Positions 1-7,347 of a stretch of DNA of 64,000 nt are shown here, one piece after another. The notes below the pieces were generated by a model that saw only the letters and a list, made by a program, of their open reading frames with translations, searched no databases and was not told the origin of the DNA. The stretch covers positions 29,988 through 93,987 of the forward strand of contig JBKCGB010000113.1 of the NCBI GenBank assembly GCA_046303375.1. The letters run 5' to 3'. Within the stretch, counting starts at the first letter, position 1, and the number at the start of each line of letters is the position of its first letter. Source of the stretch: UBA965 sp046303375 (GTDB taxonomy: Bacteria; Chloroflexota; Chloroflexia; Chloroflexales; Roseiflexaceae). The position numbers and the translations under genes are program-made.

Positions 1-455
1 CCCACGTTGGGCACATTGTGCTTGTTGAGCACTCCTTCGAGCGCCCGTGCTGTTCCGATTGGCACAGTACTCTTGTTGATGACGACGACACGGCGCTGAT
101 CGGTGCGTTTTGCCAATAACTCGGCTAAATACTCAACTGCCGTGAAATAGTAGCTCAAATCTGAAGAACCATCCGGGTTGGGTGGTGTCGGTAAGCACAA
201 AAATATGGCATCCGTTCCTTCGATGTGCGTAGTCACATCAGTGGTAAAAAAGAGGTAGCGATTGAGGTTTTCTGCAATGACTGCAGGTAGACCTGGTTCA
301 TTGATAAAGCGCTCAATTTCTGCGGTTTTGCCGGTTTGATACGCAGCAATACGCACCGGATTAATGTCATATGCATAGACTTCGTGCCCATATTCAGAAC
401 ACACGGCAGCATGACACAGCCCCACAAACCCTGTCCCCACAACAATGATTTTCAT
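1..455 (-). CDS. ugd: UDP-glucose 6-dehydrogenase family protein (partial, C-terminus outside window)
   Basis: The gene starts at 455 and runs off the left edge; 151 codons are visible. The translation opens MKIIVVGTGFVGLCHAAVCS, a dinucleotide-binding Rossmann turn (GTGFVG) typical of UDP-glucose/GDP-mannose dehydrogenases. Further in come a conserved FLCLPTP segment and VVINKSTVPIGTA, which in this family contacts NAD and the sugar nucleotide. The family oxidises UDP-glucose to UDP-glucuronate for polysaccharide or cell-surface glycan synthesis. The catalytic cysteine domain lies outside the window, so the exact nucleotide sugar cannot be fixed. It is on the same strand as hisC, 27 bases downstream of it. 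Confidence 0.88.
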   Translation of the reverse strand, partial: MKIIVVGTGFVGLCHAAVCSEYGHEVYAYDINPVRIAAYQTGKTAEIERFINEPGLPAVIAENLNRYLFFTTDVTTHIEGTDAIFLCLPTPPNPDGSSDLSYYFTAVEYLAELLAKRTDQRRVVVINKSTVPIGTARALEGVLNKHNVPNV

Positions 456-482
456 AGCTCCTCGTACCTTACAACAATCCAT

Positions 483-1562
483 CTAGCGTGACGCCATCAC
501 CTCACGCAGGGCATTGATACACAGCGTGTTTTCGGTCGGTGTACCAAACGAAATCCGAATCACCCCAGGCAGGCCCCAGCCACCGAGTGGATTAATCGCC
601 ACACCACGGGCTGCGAGTGCCTGTGCCACCTGCGCATCACTCCCCTCGCCACCCACCGGCACAGCCACAAAATTGGTTTCACTGGCAAACGGCTGCAACC
701 CCATAGCCGACAATTCTCGCATAAAAAAGGCACGCGCCTCGGCCACTTGCGCACGACTCGCAGCCACATGCGCACTATCGCCGAGAGCAGCAATCCCGGC
801 TACCATCGCCAAACAATTCACATCAAACACTGGGCGCGTCCGGTTGATGTAATCAAGCATATCAGGGTCACCGATGGCATACCCGAGGCGTAATCCCGCC
901 AACCCATATATCTTGGCAAAGGTACGCAAGACGAGCATATTTTTGCGCCCAGCGCGAATTTCACCAATCATATCGGGGAAATCAGCACGGGTGACATATT
1001 CTACATATGCTTCGTCAACCACCACCAACACATCATCAGGTACACGGGCAAGGAACTGTTGCATCTCTGTAGCACTATTGGTGGTGCCCGTCGGATTATT
1101 GGGATTACAGATCAATATCATGGTGGTGGCAGGCGTGATGGCAGCGGCCATGGCATTGAGATCATGGACACCATTAACGAGTGGGATGCGCTTTTGTACT
1201 GCACCCATCATCTGTGTGCGGTTGTAGTAGCTGATAAATGTGCCATTGGCCATAATGATTTCATCGCCGGGATTCATGTAGGCGAGTGCCGTCAACAAAA
1301 TCAGCTCATCGGATCCGTTGGCACACAACACCATATCAGGTGTTACATTCAGATGCTGTGCAATTGCAACACGGAGCTGCATGGTGCTCGGATCCGCATA
1401 GCGGTGCATGCTGGTAAGGGCGTCGCGTACCGCACTCAACGCTTGGGGCGATACACCGAGTGGATTTTCGTTGGCCGAGAGACGTGCTTGCACGGGAACT
1501 GGTGGCGCTGCACGGCCACCTCGCATTGAATGCAATGCTGCAATTGCTGGTTTCTTGCGCAT
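483..1562 (-). CDS. hisC: Histidinol-phosphate aminotransferase
   Basis: A 359-residue fold-type I PLP aminotransferase that transfers an amino group between glutamate and imidazole-acetol phosphate in histidine synthesis. Visible family motifs are SANENPLG near the N-terminus, CANGSDELI, CNPNNPTG, VVVDEAYVEY and LRTFAKIYGLAGLRLGY, where the lysine forms the PLP Schiff base. The open frame extends 12 codons further upstream, but GAAAGG lies seven bases before the ATG at 1562, so that start is preferred. No other his genes are in view, so a related aromatic or broad-specificity aminotransferase is possible. A consensus extended -10 box lies about 85 bases upstream. Confidence 0.88.
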   Translation of the reverse strand: MRKKPAIAALHSMRGGRAAPPVPVQARLSANENPLGVSPQALSAVRDALTSMHRYADPSTMQLRVAIAQHLNVTPDMVLCANGSDELILLTALAYMNPGDEIIMANGTFISYYNRTQMMGAVQKRIPLVNGVHDLNAMAAAITPATTMILICNPNNPTGTTNSATEMQQFLARVPDDVLVVVDEAYVEYVTRADFPDMIGEIRAGRKNMLVLRTFAKIYGLAGLRLGYAIGDPDMLDYINRTRPVFDVNCLAMVAGIAALGDSAHVAASRAQVAEARAFFMRELSAMGLQPFASETNFVAVPVGGEGSDAQVAQALAARGVAINPLGGWGLPGVIRISFGTPTENTLCINALREVMASR

Positions 1563-1647
1563 CCTTGACCTTTCTCGGTCACAGGTTGGGAATCGCACCT
1601 ATTGGCGTCGATATTCCTATGACAGCGAAACGGGTTACACCTACGGG

Positions 1648-1656
1648 ATTATACCA
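1648..1656 (-). promoter_or_regulatory. Extended -10 promoter element for hisC
   Basis: Read on the minus strand this is TGGTATAAT, a perfect TATAAT hexamer preceded by the TGn extension. There is no good -35 hexamer 16-18 bases upstream, as expected of extended -10 promoters. It lies about 85 bases before the hisC start. Confidence 0.55.
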
Positions 1657-1715
1657 CGGCATACCTGAAAATTGCGTTACGCTTGCATGTTTATTCAAAT
1701 AATGCTATGCTCACA

Positions 1716-1733
1716 TTGTGTAATATTGCACAT
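1716..1733. promoter_or_regulatory. Rex-type operator upstream of rex
   Basis: TTGTGTAATATTGCACAT is an 18-base imperfect palindrome matching the known Rex operator pattern (TTGTGAA, AT-rich centre, TTCACAA) except at its central-flanking and final positions. It overlaps a TAATAT -10-like hexamer and lies 39 bases before the rex start, the expected arrangement for NADH-responsive autoregulation. A half-related ATGTGCACAAT lies at 1748-1758. Confidence 0.6.
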
Positions 1734-1771
1734 AGTATTGACATACCATGTGCACAATCAGGAGGGTATTG

Positions 1772-2404
1772 GTGAATCGTACCATCACACCACCCGACGT
1801 AGTTGTACGCCGCTTACCCCTGTACGCCCGCAGCCTCCGCTATCTCTTACGTGACGGTATCCTCTCAGTTTCCTCCCAAGAACTTGGTGAACGCATCAAT
1901 GTGACGGCCGCACAAATTCGTAAAGATTTGTCGTATTTTGGTGAGTTTGGCAAACAGGGAATCGGCTACGATGTCGAGCGTTTGCTCAACCAAATCGAGC
2001 ACATCCTTGGAATTGATCGTGCGTGGGCAGTCGCACTGATTGGTGCCGGTCAACTTGGTGAGGCATTGATTCGCTACGAGGGATTCCGCGAGCAAGGCAT
2101 CCATATTGCTGCGGTCTTTGATGCAAACCCACAAAAAGTTGGCAAGTCGGTCGGTGGCATCACCATTACACATAGCGATGAAATTAGCACGGTCTTACTG
2201 CAACGCAACATTCAAATGGCAATTATTGCGGTTCCCGCAGATCGCGCACAACAGGTTGCCAACGTGCTCATCAAAGCCAATGTGCGGGCCATACTCAGCT
2301 ATGCGCCAACAGTAATTCAAGTACCCGACGGTGTCTGGGTACGTTATATTGACCCAATTGCAATTTTACACAGCATGACGTTTTATTTGTCGCGCGACGA
2401 ATAA
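1772..2404 (+). CDS. rex: Redox-sensing transcriptional repressor Rex
   Basis: A 210-residue protein with an N-terminal winged helix (about residues 10-75, including SQELGERINVTAAQIRKDLSYFGEFGKQGIGY, written here only in part: TAAQIRKDLSYFGEFG) and a C-terminal NAD(H)-binding Rossmann domain with GAGQLGEALIRYEG. Rex represses respiratory and fermentative genes and leaves DNA when NADH/NAD rises. The open frame begins at an ATG at 1748, but AGGAGG at 1760-1765 lies six bases before GTG 1772, which is therefore the likely start. A Rex-like palindrome upstream suggests autoregulation. A strong hairpin terminator follows the stop codon. Confidence 0.93.
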   Translation: MNRTITPPDVVVRRLPLYARSLRYLLRDGILSVSSQELGERINVTAAQIRKDLSYFGEFGKQGIGYDVERLLNQIEHILGIDRAWAVALIGAGQLGEALIRYEGFREQGIHIAAVFDANPQKVGKSVGGITITHSDEISTVLLQRNIQMAIIAVPADRAQQVANVLIKANVRAILSYAPTVIQVPDGVWVRYIDPIAILHSMTFYLSRDE

Positions 2405-2432
2405 TCACTCGGCGATTGGCCCAGTATGACTG

Positions 2433-2463
2433 GCACCATCCGCATTAGCGGATGGTGCTTTTT
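2433..2463 (+). terminator. Rho-independent terminator of rex
   Basis: An 11-bp perfect stem (GCACCATCCGC / GCGGATGGTGC) with loop ATTA, followed by TTTTT. The loop contains the stop codon of the convergent mscS gene, so the terminator is embedded in the end of that coding region. In the minus direction there is no T run. Confidence 0.85.
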
Positions 2464-3236
2464 GGGCGTTTCGTTGGTTGAGATTGTGCCAAAAAGCGGT
2501 CAACGGTAGCGATAACGCTGGTGCGTGCAAGCCCACTGTCGTCATCTGCGGCGGTAGCCCAGACGACCACATCAATGACGACGGCGTCATGGTCCATGCC
2601 GGTAACGATGACTGTTGGCTGTGGCTCGACGGCGACTCCAGTGGCACGCCGGACCACATCACAGAGCTCTTGCGTCATGCTTTCGAGATTGATGTTGCGT
2701 TCGAGGGTAAGCTGGACGGTGATACGGCGCAAGCCAGCCCGACTATAGTTGACCACTGGATGCCCGGTAATCGCACTACTCGGCACTTCTACGAGGGCGC
2801 CATCACTACGACGGACGATGGTCACGTGGAGCCGTTGCGCCATCACCTCACCACGAATACCGGCGATTTGCACATCATCACCAATCCCAAATGGGCGGTA
2901 ATAGAGCAAGAGCAACCCAGCGCTATAGCTACGAATCACATCATGGAGCGCCAGACCAACCACTGCGCCCGTAATACCCAACCCAGCGATAAAACTCGTT
3001 GCAGCGGTACCCCACCCTACTTGGGCGAGCGCAATGGCAATACCAATGATGATTACCACCGCATAGACGATACTACCAGCGGCGCGACCAACCATTTCGG
3101 GCATGCCCAGATGACCAATCCCGGTCAACACGACTTCGCGCATGCGTCGTGCCAACACGACAGCGGCAAGAATGATACCAACCACCAATAGTATCTTGGG
3201 GACACTCGACGTGAGTGTAGCAAGAATTTCAGCCAT
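2445..3236 (-). CDS. MscS-family small-conductance mechanosensitive channel
   Basis: A 263-residue membrane protein. The N-terminal 100 residues contain three hydrophobic segments (ILLVVGIILAAVVLA; SIVYAVVIIIGIAIALAQV; the glycine/alanine-rich pore helix FIAGLGITGAVVGLALHDV). These are followed by the MscS beta domain (RPFGIGDDVQIAGIRGEV) and an alpha/beta C-terminal domain. The family releases osmolytes on hypo-osmotic shock. GGAG lies about nine bases before the ATG at 3236. The gene converges on rex, and its last codons form one arm of the rex terminator. Confidence 0.9.
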   Translation of the reverse strand: MAEILATLTSSVPKILLVVGIILAAVVLARRMREVVLTGIGHLGMPEMVGRAAGSIVYAVVIIIGIAIALAQVGWGTAATSFIAGLGITGAVVGLALHDVIRSYSAGLLLLYYRPFGIGDDVQIAGIRGEVMAQRLHVTIVRRSDGALVEVPSSAITGHPVVNYSRAGLRRITVQLTLERNINLESMTQELCDVVRRATGVAVEPQPTVIVTGMDHDAVVIDVVVWATAADDDSGLARTSVIATVDRFLAQSQPTKRPKSTIR

Positions 3237-3459
3237 GTGGGTACTCCATCAAATACACATCTCGCTCTAGTGTATCACTGCTCGATAGTGCGTTGTACAT
3301 GCATGAATCACACGATTACTCGGCAACCGTCCATGTATTGCATGATTATACCCAATTCAAATGAACACATTGCATGACATACATGTGGCCTCAAGTATGT
3401 ACAACTCAATTCAAATCCGCAAATGCCGGTGCGGTTCAGCCACGATGGGTAGGATTAGT

Positions 3460-3465
3460 TATAAT
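3460..3465 (+). promoter_or_regulatory. -10 box for the flavin reductase/Sua5 pair
   Basis: A perfect TATAAT 41 bases before the flavin reductase start; the -35 region is weak. The 270-base gene-free stretch 3237-3506 also holds CAATTCAAAT twice and TTGCATGA twice, of unknown meaning. Confidence 0.45.
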
Positions 3466-3506
3466 GAATCGTGTTGATATCTATTTTGTGGTGAGAAGAG
3501 GGTGGC

Positions 3507-3977
3507 ATGGCGTTGGATGATGCAGCATTTCGTCAAACCATGGGGAGTTTTGTCAGTGGTGTCACCGTGGTGACCACTGAGCATGCCGGTGTGCGCTATG
3601 GCATGACGGTGAGTTCATTTACCTCGTTATCGTTGCAGCCACAGCTGTTGTTGGTCTGTATCACGAGTACACTCCCCACCTACCTGGCCATCGTTGAATC
3701 AAAACAGTTCGGCGTCAGCATTTTGGCTGCAGATCAGGCACCCATCTCGCAACAATTTGCGAGTCGCCAGCTCGACAAATTTGCGGGAGTGGCGTGGCAT
3801 GCTGGTAGCCTCGGTCTCCCACTCATTACGGGGGCATGTGCCACCATCGAATGTCGGTTGGCTGCCATCCACCCAGGTGGCGATCACGCCATCGTGGTTG
3901 GCGAAATCGTCACCGCACATACCATCGACACGCCACCGCTGGTATACGCCCGTGGCTCCTATAGACAGCTTGCATGA
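3507..3977 (+). CDS. Flavin reductase domain protein (FMN-binding split barrel)
   Basis: A 156-residue single-domain protein. It opens with FRQTMGSFVSGVTVVTT and continues with GMTVSSFTSLSLQPQLLLVCI, the FMN-binding signature of the HpaC/flavin-reductase-like family, which reduces FMN or FAD with NAD(P)H and supplies it to partner monooxygenases. The C-terminus HAIVVGEIV is also typical. AGAGGG precedes the ATG by seven bases. Its stop codon overlaps the start of the Sua5 gene as ATGA, implying translational coupling. No partner monooxygenase is visible, so the true acceptor is unknown. Confidence 0.85.
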   Translation: MALDDAAFRQTMGSFVSGVTVVTTEHAGVRYGMTVSSFTSLSLQPQLLLVCITSTLPTYLAIVESKQFGVSILAADQAPISQQFASRQLDKFAGVAWHAGSLGLPLITGACATIECRLAAIHPGGDHAIVVGEIVTAHTIDTPPLVYARGSYRQLA

Positions 3978-5029
3978 ATACACAGCGTATCACGGTTTCA
4001 GCGCTTACCCCTGACCCGACAGCCATTGCACACGCAGCTGCGATTATTCGACGTGGTGGATTGGTTGCGATGCCAACTGAAACGGTATACGGACTGGCTG
4101 GTGATGCAACCAATCCTCAGGCGGTGGCCGCCATCTTTGCTGCCAAAGGACGCCCCACCAGTGATCCATTGATTGTACATATTGCTGATATGACACAACT
4201 CGCTGCGGTGGCAGACTCACTGCCTGCTGCGTTTGCGCTGTTGAGTGAAACGTTCTGGCCAGGCCCATTGACCATCCTTGTGCCCAAACACGCCGCCCTC
4301 AGTCAATCCATCACGGCTGGCTTTGCCACAGTGGCAGTGCGTATGCCCAATCACCCAGTCGCACTCGCCTTGATTCGCGCGTGTGAGCGACCACTGGTTG
4401 CCCCCTCGGCCAACCTTTTTTCACGCCCGAGCCCCACATGTGCTGCGCACGTGTTGCAAGATCTTGCTGGGCGCATCGATGCGGTGCTCGATGCAGGAGA
4501 GAGCCATATCGGTGTCGAGTCGACAATCGTAGATATCACCACCACACCAGCACGGATTTTGCGGCATGGTGGCATACCGGCCGAACAGCTGAGCACCGTA
4601 CTCGGGGATATCGAAATTGTAACCCGCAGCGTCGCAGCCGGGCAGGCGGCACCTGCACCAGGCATGTTGCTCAAACACTACGCTCCGCAGGTGCCGTTGA
4701 CGATTTTTCGTGGGTCACAGCAACACATCCAAGACGCTATTTGTGCCTATGCGGGTAGCCACCCACAGACTGCTTGGCTCTGCTACGACGAAGATGTCCC
4801 CGTGGCAATCCGGCACCATATCCCGTATCAAAGCCTGGGGTCACACCAACAGGCGCATGTGGTCGCCACGCGGTTATTTGCTGCACTACGGGCGCTCGAC
4901 ACCGCAGATGTGGCGTACATGGTCACCAGCGAACCCACGGGTGGGGGGGTTGCAGCGGCCATACGTGATCGCCTCTTTCGTGCCGCTGAAGGGCGTATTA
5001 TCAGCGTAGACACACATCCTGCGTGCTAA
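3974..5029 (+). CDS. Threonylcarbamoyl-AMP synthase, Sua5 type
   Basis: A 351-residue protein that makes threonylcarbamoyl-AMP from threonine, bicarbonate and ATP, the first step of t6A37 tRNA modification. The N-terminal 205 residues are a YrdC domain with GGLVAMPTETVYGLAGDA, the KGRP loop and APSANLFSRPSPT (the Ser-x-Asn substrate motif). A C-terminal Sua5 domain follows after a linker (PAPGMLLKHYAPQVPL). The length matches two-domain Sua5 rather than single-domain TsaC. The start overlaps the flavin reductase stop by four bases. Confidence 0.93.
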   Translation: MNTQRITVSALTPDPTAIAHAAAIIRRGGLVAMPTETVYGLAGDATNPQAVAAIFAAKGRPTSDPLIVHIADMTQLAAVADSLPAAFALLSETFWPGPLTILVPKHAALSQSITAGFATVAVRMPNHPVALALIRACERPLVAPSANLFSRPSPTCAAHVLQDLAGRIDAVLDAGESHIGVESTIVDITTTPARILRHGGIPAEQLSTVLGDIEIVTRSVAAGQAAPAPGMLLKHYAPQVPLTIFRGSQQHIQDAICAYAGSHPQTAWLCYDEDVPVAIRHHIPYQSLGSHQQAHVVATRLFAALRALDTADVAYMVTSEPTGGGVAAAIRDRLFRAAEGRIISVDTHPAC

Positions 5030-5047
5030 CTTTTCATCGAATCATCA

Positions 5048-5075
5048 TTGGATGTTGAAGAAGTTGTGCTATACT
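5048..5075 (+). promoter_or_regulatory. Extended -10 promoter before the small CxxC gene
   Basis: TGCTATACT at 5067-5075 is an extended -10 element, with TTGGAT (5048-5053) 16 bases before the hexamer as a moderate -35. It lies about 30 bases before the start of the 112-residue gene and would also serve pgi. Confidence 0.5.
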
Positions 5076-5105
5076 TTGCAGAATATTTCGGTTGAGGAAC
5101 CAGAT

Positions 5106-5444
5106 ATGACGTGGTGGAAATGGTTGTTTGGTGGCACATCAACGCGTGATGATAGTCGGTACCTGTACGTCTACGTGCAGTGTGAACGCTGCCGCACGCC
5201 GGTGCGGGTCAGGGTAGACATCTACAATGATGCAGCTGTGGAGTTCGATGACCGTGAACGAGAAATTGGCTATGTGTGGCGCAAAGATATTGTAGACGCC
5301 AAATGCTTTCGTCCCATCCATGCAGAAATCACCTTTGATACCGCCCGCCGCGAAGTCGCACGACATATTACGGGTGGCCAATACATTGATGCTGCCACAT
5401 ACACAGTGTTGACTACCGCATCCACGTCAACACGCAACACATAA
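5106..5444 (+). CDS. Conserved-looking hypothetical protein with a CxxC pair
   Basis: A 112-residue soluble protein of no recognised family. It opens MTWWKWLFGG and has a QCERCRTPVRVRVDIYND segment, a possible metal-binding or small-domain knuckle with only one CxxC. A third cysteine occurs later (DAKCFRP). The open frame begins 18 codons earlier, but that region overlaps the promoter; GAGG lies about nine bases before the ATG at 5106. Only ten bases separate it from pgi, so the two are probably co-transcribed. Confidence 0.7.
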   Translation: MTWWKWLFGGTSTRDDSRYLYVYVQCERCRTPVRVRVDIYNDAAVEFDDREREIGYVWRKDIVDAKCFRPIHAEITFDTARREVARHITGGQYIDAATYTVLTTASTSTRNT

Positions 5445-5454
5445 GGAAGGAACC

Positions 5455-6870
5455 ATGGATTATCACAATCCGGCTTGGCGGGCAAAGATGCGCATTCGCC
5501 TCGATGTCAACAACACACTGCGTGCGCTGGTCGGGCCGCATGGCATTGATGCAGACCACATTGCGCACTATGTGCCACGTGCGACTGCAGCAATCGATAC
5601 TATTGACACCCAGCGCACCACGTTGGGATGGCCCAGTTTACCAAGCCAAGACATCAGTGCTATTCTGGCTCACGCAGAGCGAGTACGCCACGTGGAAAAC
5701 TTTGTAGTGTTGGGGATTGGTGGCTCAGCACTAGGCAACATTGCAGTACATTCTGCACTGAATCATCCATTTTACAATGATTTACCGCGCAACAAGCGGC
5801 TTGCGCCACGGCTGTTTGTGATTGACAACTCGGATCCCGACCTCAATGCTGGATTGCTCGAAACACTTGATCCTGCTAGCACGGTATACAACGTCATCAG
5901 CAAAAGTGGTACTACTGCAGAAACGATGGCTTCCTTTTTGTCGGTTCGTGCCCACTTGAGCAAGACACTCGGTGATGCGGCTTTGGCACAACACATCATA
6001 TTGACCACAGACCCTACCGGCGGCTTCTTGCGCCAAATCGGCACCCAAGAGGGCTGGGCGATGCTCGACTTGCCCCCAAATGTGGGTGGACGTTTTTCGG
6101 TACTCACCACCGTTGGCTTGCTTTCTGCGGCAGTCACAGGCATCGATATCCGCGCCTTGTTGGCGGGGGCTGCCTACGGCTACGAGCTTGCGAGTAATCG
6201 CAATGTGATGCAAAATCCCGCAGCACTTGCAGCCATTATCAATCTGCTCTGTGCCGAACAAGGACAAAACATGGTGGTGATGATGCCGTATGCGCATCGG
6301 TTACGCCATATTGCGGATTGGTTTGCCCAGTTGTGGGCAGAAAGCCTCGGCAAACGCGTCAATCTGGACGGTGAGGTTGTGCACGTGGGCACCACACCGA
6401 TCAAAGCACTGGGTGCTACTGACCAGCACTCGCAGGTACAGCTCTATGTCGAAGGACCATACGACAAGCTGGTCAATTTTATTGCAGTAGACGAATATAC
6501 GACCACCCTGCCCATCCCGCCTGCGTACCCACACCTCGAAGGCGTAGCATACCTAGGCGATCATACGTTTAATGCGCTCATTCGTGCCGAACAACAAGCC
6601 ACGGCCATTGCGTTGAGTGATGCTGGACGTCCCAACATGACCCACCATCTCCCCGCAATTAACGCATTTACACTTGGGCAGTTGTTGATGTTGTTTGAAA
6701 TGCAAACTGCAATTGCTGGTGCACTCCTCAACATCAATACCTTTGACCAGCCAGGCGTTGAGGCGGGCAAAATCGCTACCTATGCGCTGCTCGGGCGTAC
6801 TGGTTTTGAGGCGCGCAAACGTGAAATCGAAGCTGCTGCGACCAAACGTGCAGCGCAATGGGAGGTGTGA
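5455..6870 (+). CDS. pgi: Glucose-6-phosphate isomerase
   Basis: A 471-residue cytoplasmic enzyme interconverting glucose 6-phosphate and fructose 6-phosphate in glycolysis and gluconeogenesis. It has two SIS-fold halves: FVVLGIGGSALGNIAVHSAL, VISKSGTTAETMASFL (phosphate-binding SGTT loop), PNVGGRFSVLTTVGLL and GATDQHSQVQLYVEGP, the last containing conserved catalytic-site residues. The length fits the shorter bacterial type. AAGGAAGGAACC directly precedes the ATG. The following gene starts one base after the stop codon. Confidence 0.95.
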   Translation: MDYHNPAWRAKMRIRLDVNNTLRALVGPHGIDADHIAHYVPRATAAIDTIDTQRTTLGWPSLPSQDISAILAHAERVRHVENFVVLGIGGSALGNIAVHSALNHPFYNDLPRNKRLAPRLFVIDNSDPDLNAGLLETLDPASTVYNVISKSGTTAETMASFLSVRAHLSKTLGDAALAQHIILTTDPTGGFLRQIGTQEGWAMLDLPPNVGGRFSVLTTVGLLSAAVTGIDIRALLAGAAYGYELASNRNVMQNPAALAAIINLLCAEQGQNMVVMMPYAHRLRHIADWFAQLWAESLGKRVNLDGEVVHVGTTPIKALGATDQHSQVQLYVEGPYDKLVNFIAVDEYTTTLPIPPAYPHLEGVAYLGDHTFNALIRAEQQATAIALSDAGRPNMTHHLPAINAFTLGQLLMLFEMQTAIAGALLNINTFDQPGVEAGKIATYALLGRTGFEARKREIEAAATKRAAQWEV

Positions 6871-6871
6871 A

Positions 6872-7336
6872 ATGACTATTTCCTGCCCACAATGTCAGCA
6901 ACCAGGTGTCGCTGTGGCGACGGCAGCGCACGACCCACAGCTGAGCGATGCGGTGCGTGCCACGCTGGCCGCCCCGCTGCCCCCGGTGCGCCGCACGACA
7001 GGAGGACTCGGGTGCGCCACATTGGCCTTGAGTTTTGCCATAGCCTCGTTTGTGAGTGTGATTGTCGGTGGGGTTGCTGAACTCACCAACGGCACCAACT
7101 TTCCTGCGCAGGGCATGCGCCTCGGTGAAACGGGAGTATTTACGGGGATTGCCACATTCATTGTCGTGATGGTTGCATTGTTTTCGTTGTTTGTATGGCG
7201 CCAAGCACGGATGGACACGCATTACAAATCACTATTTAGCAAATGGCATCGACAAAAAACCGCATATGATGCCGAATATTTCTGTGCACAGTGCAATATG
7301 CGCTGGGTGGCACCTCCGGCTGTACATACACAATAA
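6872..7336 (+). CDS. Small zinc-ribbon-like membrane protein, unknown function
   Basis: A 154-residue protein with CPQCQQPG at residues 5-12 and CAQCNMRW near the C-terminus. Two hydrophobic segments lie between them (LGCATLALSFAIASFVSVIVGG and GIATFIVVMVALFSLFVW). The two CxxC pairs could combine into one zinc site on the cytoplasmic side of a two-helix hairpin; that is inference. GGAGGTG lies six bases before the ATG at 6872. The open frame begins far upstream inside pgi, but that part is out of frame with pgi and not credible. Position suggests co-transcription with pgi and the amidohydrolase. Confidence 0.75.
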   Translation: MTISCPQCQQPGVAVATAAHDPQLSDAVRATLAAPLPPVRRTTGGLGCATLALSFAIASFVSVIVGGVAELTNGTNFPAQGMRLGETGVFTGIATFIVVMVALFSLFVWRQARMDTHYKSLFSKWHRQKTAYDAEYFCAQCNMRWVAPPAVHTQ

Positions 7337-7347
7337 GGATGGAATCG

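Noticed and set aside
483..1529. Overlapping plus-strand open frames opposite hisC
   Set aside because: They have no ribosome-binding sites and no protein-like composition; they mirror hisC codons.
1738..1743. Perfect TTGACA upstream of rex as a -35 box
   Set aside because: The position 17 bases downstream is the ribosome-binding site, with no -10 hexamer, so it cannot drive rex.
6695..6871. Upstream extension of the zinc-ribbon membrane protein inside pgi
   Set aside because: It is an out-of-frame shadow of pgi; GGAGGTG before ATG 6872 defines the gene.
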